Shown: positions 1-5,711 of the stretch, piece after piece
Position numbering within the stretch: the stretch's first letter is position 1
Layout of the letters: every line of letters starts with the position of its first letter
Source of the DNA: Anaerolineales bacterium
Lineage (GTDB): Bacteria; Chloroflexota; Anaerolineae; Anaerolineales; UBA4823
NCBI GenBank assembly: GCA_016932955.1
Contig: JAFGBV010000020.1
Location: forward strand, 1-38,694
Direction of reading: 5' to 3'
Length of the DNA stretch: 38,694 nucleotides
Program-made: the position numbers and the translations under genes
Notes under the pieces: generated by a model
Seen by the model: only the letters and a program-made list of their open reading frames with translations
Database searches by the model: none
Told to the model about the DNA's origin: nothing

Positions 1-177
1 AACAACAACCAGAGAAGCATATTGTCAGCAGCACTGTTTCACTTCTCGGTAAATTTCACGGGCAATGTTTTTGAAGTGACGGAAAAGTTGGAACTTCATC
101 GGATCCTATTGTTTGCGCTGATGGCGGTGGTGATCGTCGTTTTATATGGTGCGAAGGATTTGGCTCAGAAACCTTAG
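1..177 (+). CDS. CPBP family intramembrane metalloprotease, C-terminal part
   Basis: Only the last 58 codons are in the window, read in frame 1 and ending at TAG 175-177. The visible part begins NNNQRSILSAALFHFSVNFT, which matches the last conserved segment of CPBP/Abi membrane proteases (N-R-S-I-L ... H-F ... N, where the His and Asn belong to the metal site). A hydrophobic helix follows (about residues 39-52, rich in Leu, Val and Ile), then a short charged cytoplasmic tail. The family comprises integral-membrane glutamate-type proteases resembling Rce1 of prenylated-protein processing. The substrate cannot be told from here. The assignment rests on this one motif plus the terminal helix. 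Confidence 0.7.
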   Translation, partial: NNNQRSILSAALFHFSVNFTGNVFEVTEKLELHRILLFALMAVVIVVLYGAKDLAQKP

Positions 178-330
178 AGGCTTGGGGCTGCCCAGGGTGC
201 CCGAGACGCGGATGCGGTCTTTCCGTTCGTGGCTGTGGTTACCGGGCGCGGCGGTGGTCAGCGTGTGGCGGTCGTAGACGGCCACGCGGGCAAACAAGTG
301 CCCACAGCCGGGATGGGCGGCAATTAATCA
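142..330 (-). other. Possible coding remnant or repeat opposite the CPBP 3' end
   Basis: The minus strand is free of stops from 327 to 145 (61 codons, no ATG). Its first two-thirds reads like protein, with segments such as AAHPGCGHLFARVAVYDRHT and NHSHERKDRIRVSGTLGSP. The 178-330 part lies in otherwise unexplained intergenic DNA. The composition (His, Arg, Cys, Gly) and lack of a start suggest a decayed gene end or a dispersed element rather than a live gene. I do not recognise the family, and chance openness in GC-rich DNA is possible. Confidence 0.25.
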
Positions 331-363
331 TCCAAGCTCGAACCCCACATTGAATTAAATATG

Positions 364-372
364 TGGTATACT
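364..372 (+). promoter_or_regulatory. Extended -10 promoter for the DEAD-box helicase
   Basis: TGGTATACT gives an extended -10 (TGn followed by TATACT at 367-372). No -35 box sits at 17 bp; the TTGAAT at 350-355 is only 11 bp away. Transcription would start near 379, leaving a leader of about 90 nt before the GTG start at 470. Confidence 0.45.
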
Positions 373-422
373 GTATTCATACGTTAGCAAAATAGGTAAG
401 ATTACTCTGTTTATTATCGTAT

Positions 423-456
423 AAGCCGGGGTCGCACCCTGGCTTAATTTTGTTCT
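423..456 (+). terminator. Terminator-like hairpin in the helicase leader (candidate attenuator)
   Basis: AAGCCGGGG (423-431) pairs with CCCTGGCTT (437-445): nine base pairs including one G-U, around a 5-nt loop. A T-rich run, AATTTTGTTCT, follows. The structure sits inside the transcribed leader, ending only a few bases before the AAGGAA ribosome site (459-464). It therefore looks like a conditional terminator rather than the end of the upstream gene. A weak alternative is that it terminates read-through from the CPBP gene. Confidence 0.5.
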
Positions 457-469
457 ATAAGGAATATTT

Positions 470-1696
470 GTGAGTTTCAATCAATTTTCATTTCACCCCC
501 AGATTCATGCGGGGATTAACACCATGGGCTATTCGACGCCTACGCCAATTCAAAGCCTGGCTATACAACCAATTCTTGAAGGGCGCGACCTGCTAGGTCT
601 TGCACAAACAGGCACCGGAAAGACGGCCGCCTTTGTCCTTCCCATCCTTCAACGCCTGCTGAATGGGCCACGCGGCAAGCTGCGCGTGCTCATTCTCTCG
701 CCAACTCGCGAGCTGGCAGAACAAACGCACACTGCCATCCAAGCGCTCGGGCGCCAGACTGGCTACCGCAGCCTGACCGTATATGGCGGTGTAAGCGCTA
801 CGCCGCAGGTCAAAGGCCTGCGGGCTGGTGTGGAGATTGCTGTCGCCTGCCCAGGACGCCTGCTTGATTTAATGAGCCAGAAGGTTGTCAGCCTGAACGC
901 AATTGAAATGCTGGTACTGGATGAAGCAGACCGCATGTTTGATATGGGCTTTTTACCCGATATCCGCCGCATTCTTGCCGCCTTGCCCACCTCACGCCAG
1001 ACAATGCTGTTCTCAGCAACCATGCCAGATGAGATCCGCTCCCTGGCCTCCGAGCTGCTGCATCATCCGGTCACGGTTGAGATTGGCACATCACAGCCTG
1101 TTGAAACGATCAGTCATGCCATTTATGTGGTTGAACAAGAGCGTAAATATGAAATCCTGTTAAGGTTGCTGCCCCAGGCAAGAAGTGGGCAGGTCTTGAT
1201 CTTTACCCGCACCAAGCACCGCGCAAAGAAGCTGGCTCAGCAACTGGCGAAAGCAGGAGTGATGGCCGCCTCGTTACAGGGAAATTTATCACAGAACCGG
1301 CGGCAAGAGACCATGGATGGTTTTCGTCGCGGGCAGGTCAGGGTGTTGGTGGCGACGGATATCGCCGCCAGGGGCATCGATGTGACACGCATATCCCATG
1401 TGATCAATTACGATATGCCTGACACAGCTGATGCCTATACCCATCGCATCGGGCGCACTGGGCGCATGCAGCGCCAGGGGACAGCGCTCACCCTGGTTAC
1501 CCAAAGCGATCTAACCATGTTGCGCACGATCGAACGACGCTTAGGCTATGCTATCGAGCAGAAGAAAGTGGCTGGATTTGAACTAGAGTTGGCAGCAGCC
1601 CCACGCCCCGCTCCAGCTACGAAGCCCAAGCCTAGTTCCCAACAGCGTATGCGGTCGGGCCGCCAGCGTTCTTGGGTAGCAGGTCGCCAGGCATAG
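470..1696 (+). CDS. DEAD-box ATP-dependent RNA helicase (RhlE/CsdA class)
   Basis: A cytoplasmic RNA helicase of 408 residues with the complete motif set: Q motif GYSTPTPIQ (20-28), motif I AQTGTGKT (45-52), Ia PTRELAEQ (78-85), GG (106-107), DEAD (151-154), SAT (182-184), motif V ATDIAARGID (295-304) and motif VI HRIGRTGR (325-332). Motif Ib reads CPGR where TPGR is usual. After the two RecA-like domains there is only a short basic, Pro-rich tail (about 375-408), as in RhlE-type helicases, and no separate RNA-binding domain. The family remodels structured RNA in ribosome assembly, mRNA decay and cold growth. The GTG start at 470 is supported by AAGGAA five bases upstream. The leader hairpin suggests conditional expression. 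It is convergent with the hydrolase gene that follows. Confidence 0.95.
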   Translation: MSFNQFSFHPQIHAGINTMGYSTPTPIQSLAIQPILEGRDLLGLAQTGTGKTAAFVLPILQRLLNGPRGKLRVLILSPTRELAEQTHTAIQALGRQTGYRSLTVYGGVSATPQVKGLRAGVEIAVACPGRLLDLMSQKVVSLNAIEMLVLDEADRMFDMGFLPDIRRILAALPTSRQTMLFSATMPDEIRSLASELLHHPVTVEIGTSQPVETISHAIYVVEQERKYEILLRLLPQARSGQVLIFTRTKHRAKKLAQQLAKAGVMAASLQGNLSQNRRQETMDGFRRGQVRVLVATDIAARGIDVTRISHVINYDMPDTADAYTHRIGRTGRMQRQGTALTLVTQSDLTMLRTIERRLGYAIEQKKVAGFELELAAAPRPAPATKPKPSSQQRMRSGRQRSWVAGRQA

Positions 1697-1742
1697 AAAT
1701 CCACTCAACCACACAGAGTATAAATACAATATCCGCTATGAG

Positions 1743-2417
1743 TTAATCAACGCAGCATCCCGGGTTGGGATTTTGGTAAAAAGCCTGCAGGCCGCGGAAA
1801 CAGGTGAGACTTAGCTTGTGTCCCGTATCATCTTCACAATAAGTCACCAACGCCCCAGCCCGTTTGAGCAATGTCGCGCTCTCCCTGGCACGCGCCACCG
1901 GCACCAGTTCATCTCGCGTGCCATGGGTGATGAAGACTGGCAGCCCCCTAAGCAAATCATCCGTGATGCGTGAATCAGCCCCATCAGGGACAAATCCTGC
2001 AAGCCCAGACAGTGAAGCCAGGCGCGTCGGATGCCGCAAGGCAAAAGCATAAGCCAGCGCGGCCCCTTGGCTGAAACCGATCATGTGCAGGGAGTCCAGG
2101 TTAGCCTGGGGGAGGTTCTGCGGAGTCAATAGCTTAATTAAGGCTTCGATGGCCGGATCAAAATCCTCCAGCCGCGGCCATCCCATGCTCCGTTGAGCAG
2201 ACCAGGCATACCCGCCGAATGGCGCTTTATACAGACCTCTAGGCGCCACCAACGTCCAATTCTGTGGTAAGCGGGGAGCGAATACCCACATGGCTTTCTC
2301 ATCCCCCGTCCAGCCGTGCAACATCAATCCCAGGGGGAATGGCCCCTCACCCTGGGGGATTCGAATGCGAAGATGCCAATCCCCTATTCTTATCGACTGA
2401 GGTTGTGGATTATCCAT
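1743..2417 (-). CDS. Alpha/beta hydrolase, phospholipase/carboxylesterase type
   Basis: A 224-residue soluble serine hydrolase. The nucleophile elbow is GFSQG with Ser116. The acid is Asp169 in GTRDELVPV, and the histidine is His200 in TGHKLS. The oxyanion-hole strand is LMLHGWTG (32-38). This order and spacing fit the phospholipase/carboxylesterase family (Abhydrolase_2), which cleaves small carboxyl esters or lysophospholipids; the substrate is not evident. No signal peptide is seen, so it should be cytoplasmic. The gene starts 8 bp before the stop of the small membrane protein upstream, so the two are probably co-transcribed and coupled. The C-terminus carries an unusual CC pair. Confidence 0.88.
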   Translation of the reverse strand: MDNPQPQSIRIGDWHLRIRIPQGEGPFPLGLMLHGWTGDEKAMWVFAPRLPQNWTLVAPRGLYKAPFGGYAWSAQRSMGWPRLEDFDPAIEALIKLLTPQNLPQANLDSLHMIGFSQGAALAYAFALRHPTRLASLSGLAGFVPDGADSRITDDLLRGLPVFITHGTRDELVPVARARESATLLKRAGALVTYCEDDTGHKLSLTCFRGLQAFYQNPNPGCCVD

Positions 2418-2637
2418 GATCAGCCCTCTTGGTAAACCATTCCAATCCCCACAAAACCAGCCCGATCAACAGAAGTGGCGCCAGTCCTGCCAACAGACAC
2501 ACCAGCCCAAGAAGGGCAGCCTCCCTGCCGTATATCCAGTAGATCAATCCATCTCCAACGATGAAAAGGATCAGGATGAAGCCCACCAGCAGGCGGGCGT
2601 TCGTTTGTTTGGCGTAGCGGCGTAGATCACGTGTCAT
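2410..2637 (-). CDS. Small two-helix membrane protein
   Basis: A 75-residue protein with a basic N-terminus (MTRDLRRYAKQTNAR), then two hydrophobic helices (about 17-35 and 38-66) separated by a short polar turn (YWIYGREA), then a charged tail. No family is recognised. The ATG at 2637 is preferred over an in-frame TTG one codon earlier. Its promoter lies about 30 bp upstream. The 3' end overlaps the hydrolase start by 8 bp, so the two proteins are likely made together. A role in presenting the hydrolase at the membrane is possible but only a guess. Confidence 0.75.
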   Translation of the reverse strand: MTRDLRRYAKQTNARLLVGFILILFIVGDGLIYWIYGREAALLGLVCLLAGLAPLLLIGLVLWGLEWFTKRADHG

Positions 2638-2654
2638 CAAATGATCCCGGGGAC

Positions 2655-2668
2655 ATGATCTTGATCAT
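2655..2668. promoter_or_regulatory. Perfect palindrome at the promoter start region (candidate operator)
   Basis: ATGATC-TT-GATCAT is a perfect inverted repeat with 6-bp arms. It covers the expected transcription start and the edge of the -10 box of the minus-strand promoter at 2667-2695. The position would suit a repressor site, but a 6-bp palindrome can occur by chance. Confidence 0.3.
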
Positions 2669-2695
2669 TGTAACCAGCCATAGTTCAATGGTCAA
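2667..2695 (-). promoter_or_regulatory. Sigma-70-type promoter for the small membrane protein and hydrolase
   Basis: On the minus strand, TTGACC (2695-2690) is followed after exactly 17 bp by TACAAT (2672-2667). The predicted start is near 2660, about 23 nt ahead of the ATG at 2637. It is one of the two clearest -35/-10 pairs in the window. Confidence 0.65.
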
Positions 2696-2748
2696 GGAAA
2701 AGCAAGGTACAATTAGGGAAACCTTATCGAGAAATTCTCTTATACAAT

Positions 2749-3090
2749 ATGGACTCTATGGCCCAATCATGGAAAACGACCTATCATGCTGAACTTTCCC
2801 ATGCCCGTCAGTCGCGCGCGGCTGGCAATGAGGGTATGGCGCGCGTCTGCGCCCGCCGCGCCGTTGGTGCGTTGATCGGGGAATACTTTCGTATCCATGG
2901 CTTTCACAGCCGCACTCCCAGCGCATATGATCGCCTGCGCGCACTGCTCGAATTGCCCACCATCAACCCGGCTCTCAAAGAAGTAGCCGCTCATTTCTTG
3001 CTGCGCGCTACCCCTGAGCATAATCTCCCCATCGATGCAGACTTGATCGCTGAGGCAGAGTTCATAAAAGAACAGCTTGAGATAGATTGA
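2749..3090 (+). CDS. Conserved-looking hypothetical protein, helical
   Basis: Encodes 113 residues (110 from the second ATG at 2758) and is not recognised. The sequence is helix-rich and polar with no membrane segment. The core segment, AGNEGMARVCARRAVGALIG (residues 21-40), is rich in Ala, Arg and Cys. A Leu-rich segment (RALLELPTINPALKEVAAHFL) and an acidic end follow. The general look is of a small four-helix, HEPN-like bundle, but no catalytic motif is certain. A TATACA -10-like element at 2741-2746 lies three bases before the first ATG, so a leaderless start at 2758 is more plausible if that promoter is real. The gene ends just ahead of a strong terminator. Confidence 0.7.
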   Translation: MDSMAQSWKTTYHAELSHARQSRAAGNEGMARVCARRAVGALIGEYFRIHGFHSRTPSAYDRLRALLELPTINPALKEVAAHFLLRATPEHNLPIDADLIAEAEFIKEQLEID

Positions 3091-3105
3091 TAACCAATTC
3101 CAGAT

Positions 3106-3149
3106 AAAGAAACTGCGGACAACCAGGATAGGCTGTCCGCAGTTTCTTT
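3106..3149. terminator. Bidirectional intrinsic terminator
   Basis: AAAGAAACTGCGGACA (3106-3121) is repeated inverted as TGTCCGCAGTTTCTTT (3134-3149): 16 perfect pairs around a 12-nt loop, with an A-rich left flank and a T-rich right flank. It lies between convergent genes (ends at 3090 and 3173) and should stop transcription from both sides. Confidence 0.9.
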
Positions 3150-3172
3150 CGGTATCAAGTACAGCAACGCTT

Positions 3173-3481
3173 TTAGGTGTTCACAGCCTGTGTACGGGAG
3201 GAGTTCAGGGAAGTAATCAGTGCGCCTAATGTGCGGATACCCAAAGCTACTATAACCACTGCACTGAAGATCATCATAATCGATAACAGCACATGCCGCC
3301 GTTCAACCCCTGGATCAACATCAAGGTCAGAGTCTGAATAACGCAGCAAATCCTGACCCAGGCGGTGTGCGTATTCTGTACGCGGCGGTACCGGGACAAG
3401 ACTCAACTGCAAGAGATTCTCCAAATCCTGCACCTCATCTTCGTGCAACCGCTGTTTCCAGCGCAACAAATTTAATTTCAT
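3173..3481 (-). CDS. Single-pass membrane protein, putative anti-sigma partner
   Basis: A 102-residue protein directly downstream of the ECF sigma gene (35 bp gap) and probably in the same transcript. Residues 1-60 are polar: a leucine-rich amphipathic stretch DLENLLQLSL, then PVPPRTEYAHRLGQDLL, then an acidic linker. One hydrophobic helix follows (about 64-90), and then a short outside tail. There is no HxxxCxxC zinc motif of the classical anti-sigma domain. Position and topology suggest it tethers and inhibits the sigma factor, but the sequence alone does not show this. An AAGGA sequence sits right before the ATG at 3481. Confidence 0.7.
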   Translation of the reverse strand: MKLNLLRWKQRLHEDEVQDLENLLQLSLVPVPPRTEYAHRLGQDLLRYSDSDLDVDPGVERRHVLLSIMMIFSAVVIVALGIRTLGALITSLNSSRTQAVNT

Positions 3482-3516
3482 TCCTTACATTCCTTTCCCC
3501 AAACTATCACTGAAAC

Positions 3517-4104
3517 TTAGTCAATCGATATGGGCTTCTCATCCAAGCCAATCTCCGTAAGATGCTCGCCCATATCATCCCTCAGCGATAACAGTGTGCG
3601 GTGATACAAGCTTTTCACCGCCCCTTCCGTCCGTCCCATGATCTGCCCGATTTCTGCATTTGACATGTGCTCCACAAATTTCAGGATCAATAACTGCTGC
3701 CGTTCGGGAGGTAATTTGCGGATCGTGCACAGCAGGTTTTCGCGTTCCTCCGTAATCAATAGTGTGCTTTCCGGATGATCGATACGCCCCCCGACAGAGA
3801 CGGCATCGTCCAGCGGAATCTCGGAGCGGCGAGAGCGATCGCGGTGCCAGTTTGCCACCAGATTATGAGCAATGCGGTAGAGCCAGGCAGATACTGGCAG
3901 CCCCCGATCCTGGTAAAACTGAATGCGCCGCATCGCCCGAAAGAACACCCGTGCCGTCAGGTCTTCCGCATCGTGGGGGTTGCCGGTGCGATAATAGATG
4001 TAGTTGTAAATGCGCCCTACATAGCGCTCATATAGCGCGCCAAAGGCGGCTTGGTCCCCTGCTACAGCCTGGCTTAAAATTGCATCGTCGTTAGGATCTG
4101 GCAT
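3517..4104 (-). CDS. ECF-type RNA polymerase sigma factor
   Basis: 195 residues. Region 2 covers about 22-90, with YERYVGRIYNYIYYRTG and the DAEDLT segment that contacts polymerase and the -10. Region 4 covers about 124-175 (LPPERQQLLILKFVEHMSNA, then EIGQIMGRTEGAVKSLYHR), with the helix-turn-helix around 148-172 binding the -35. Regions 1 and 3 are missing, as in all ECF factors. It directs polymerase to a small regulon, usually for envelope or stress response; the signal is unknown. AAGGA lies eight bases upstream of the ATG. The gene sits downstream of the glycan locus and next to its glycosidase-like lipoprotein, so envelope-related control is conceivable. Confidence 0.93.
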   Translation of the reverse strand: MPDPNDDAILSQAVAGDQAAFGALYERYVGRIYNYIYYRTGNPHDAEDLTARVFFRAMRRIQFYQDRGLPVSAWLYRIAHNLVANWHRDRSRRSEIPLDDAVSVGGRIDHPESTLLITEERENLLCTIRKLPPERQQLLILKFVEHMSNAEIGQIMGRTEGAVKSLYHRTLLSLRDDMGEHLTEIGLDEKPISID

Positions 4105-4181
4105 GGAGAATCCTTAACAACTACCAGGCAAAGAGACCCAATAGTGTAACCCCGTTGCTGCACAAGAGTTTCTATGCGCCA

Positions 4182-5684
4182 TTAGGGCGTCTCCCAAATC
4201 AGGTAAAGCGGAGCCAGGGAAACCGTGAGCTCCTGGCTGGCAGGCAGAGACTCGCCAATCACATCCAGTGCTTCTTGAGGCGCGGAGGGCAGCCGCACCA
4301 GGTGATCCAGCCCATCCTGTGACCACATCACCCAGATCACCTGCCCCGGCTTGCGGAACTCATACGCGCGCACCCCCTCGAACTCTGTCAACTGGAGGTA
4401 AAAACCAGCCCCTTCCAATTGGTTCATGTTCACCTGGAACGCGGTGTATGCAGGCAGAGGCTGGTTATCCGTTGATAAAATCCCTGAACCCCGCCAGCCA
4501 TAGAAATTAAACCAAATATTTACTGTCAAACCCAGTGTGCGCGCTATGGTTAGCGATTGGGCGAGATAATGAGCCTTTGTCATGGCAAAATCGTCTGTCA
4601 GGCACTCCGGCTCTGTGCCGTCACGACCGCAAATCAACGCTGTCTCTGTGTTCAATATCATCTTGTCGTTATAACCATAGGATGCCAGCAGGATGCGCAA
4701 ATAAAGCACCTTGGCTTCAGCAACCGGGCCAGTCGTATTCCAGGCACTGTGCCAGTTGCCATTGCCGTATTGACCGTAAGCATTCCAATAATAGTCATAG
4801 GCATGGAAACTGACACCATCGAAAAAATCACCGCCCCCGGCCTCCAGAATGCCCTCCAGGAAGCGAGATGGCGTGCAATCGGCAAACTGCCCAGATCCAG
4901 CTGGCGACTCCGGTGGCGTAACCGGATCACAATTGAGCAGTAATCCGCCCACCAAAACAATTGCTTCTGGGTTAGCAGCTTTGATCCGCGGATATGCCAC
5001 CTTGAGCATCTCCGCATAGTAACCACCGCCATAGTACGTATCCGTCCCATCTCCCCAGCATCCAAAAGGCATGGTCGGTGAGATCAACCCTGGATCAACA
5101 TCTGGTTCGTTACCTAGTTCCCAGTATTTGACATGATAAGGTGGAACGCTGTAACGGGCAACCGCATCTGCCAGGAATTGCCCAAACGCCTCGAGGCTTG
5201 TTTCCAACACAGCCCCGCACGGATAACCGGGAACTTTCTGTGCCCAGGCGGGGGTGTCGCGCACGATCAGGATCACTTCCATCCCGCTGCTCGCCGCGGC
5301 TTCCAATTCAGCCTCCAGGCTCGCCACAGCCTCCCAATTGCGCTGCCCCTGGACAGGCTCTACCAAAGCCCATGACAGGCTGTTGCGGCGGATCCAAGAC
5401 ACGCCCAGGTCTGCTGCAAGCCCAATCTGTGCCAGGCTGCTCGGCTCGATACCCCCCAAACGGGTTGCGGGGAAAACGGGTTCGGGCGTGTCGGTTGGCT
5501 GGGGAATCTCAGTGGGTTCGAGTGTAGGTGTGACGGTGGGAAGGCTGGTCTCTGTTGGAGCGGGGGCTTCCGTCGCAGGGATGTTGGTCGGCTCGGGTGT
5601 TTGTGTAACCTCTGATGAACAGGCCGTCAATAAAAGCCCAAGAATGATTAACAAAAAGAAAGCACGTTTGAACAGGTGAAGCAT
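4182..5684 (-). CDS. Lipoprotein with a GH39/GH5-like glycosidase domain
   Basis: A 500-residue exported lipoprotein. The start is ATG 5684, eight bases after AGGAGGT, rather than the in-frame ATG at 5711. The signal peptide is MLHLFKRAFFLLIILGLLLT with lipobox cysteine Cys22. Residues 23-75 form a Pro/Thr/Glu linker. The rest is a clan-A TIM-barrel type: WELGNEPD gives the acid/base candidate Glu193 (Asn-Glu-Pro), and LNTE gives the nucleophile candidate Glu347. Several WE/WA and SFHAYDYY elements line the likely cleft. Clan-A enzymes of this kind hydrolyse beta-linked glycans. The location suggests trimming or remodelling of the polymer made by the neighbouring locus, which is inference. 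It is the last gene of the long minus-strand block, 27 bp after the DUF2142 gene. Confidence 0.82.
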   Translation of the reverse strand: MLHLFKRAFFLLIILGLLLTACSSEVTQTPEPTNIPATEAPAPTETSLPTVTPTLEPTEIPQPTDTPEPVFPATRLGGIEPSSLAQIGLAADLGVSWIRRNSLSWALVEPVQGQRNWEAVASLEAELEAAASSGMEVILIVRDTPAWAQKVPGYPCGAVLETSLEAFGQFLADAVARYSVPPYHVKYWELGNEPDVDPGLISPTMPFGCWGDGTDTYYGGGYYAEMLKVAYPRIKAANPEAIVLVGGLLLNCDPVTPPESPAGSGQFADCTPSRFLEGILEAGGGDFFDGVSFHAYDYYWNAYGQYGNGNWHSAWNTTGPVAEAKVLYLRILLASYGYNDKMILNTETALICGRDGTEPECLTDDFAMTKAHYLAQSLTIARTLGLTVNIWFNFYGWRGSGILSTDNQPLPAYTAFQVNMNQLEGAGFYLQLTEFEGVRAYEFRKPGQVIWVMWSQDGLDHLVRLPSAPQEALDVIGESLPASQELTVSLAPLYLIWETP

Positions 5685-5711
5685 TAAGTTGACCTCCTCA
5701 AGGCATGGCAA

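Noticed and set aside
350..355. TTGAAT as a -35 box for the helicase promoter
   Set aside because: It is only 11 bp from the -10 box. The extended -10 TGG explains the promoter better.
5460..5620. Repeated GGTTCGG/GTGTCGG-like DNA that could pass for a tandem repeat
   Set aside because: It encodes the Pro/Thr/Glu linker of the lipoprotein. The repetition follows from residue composition, not from a nucleotide repeat.
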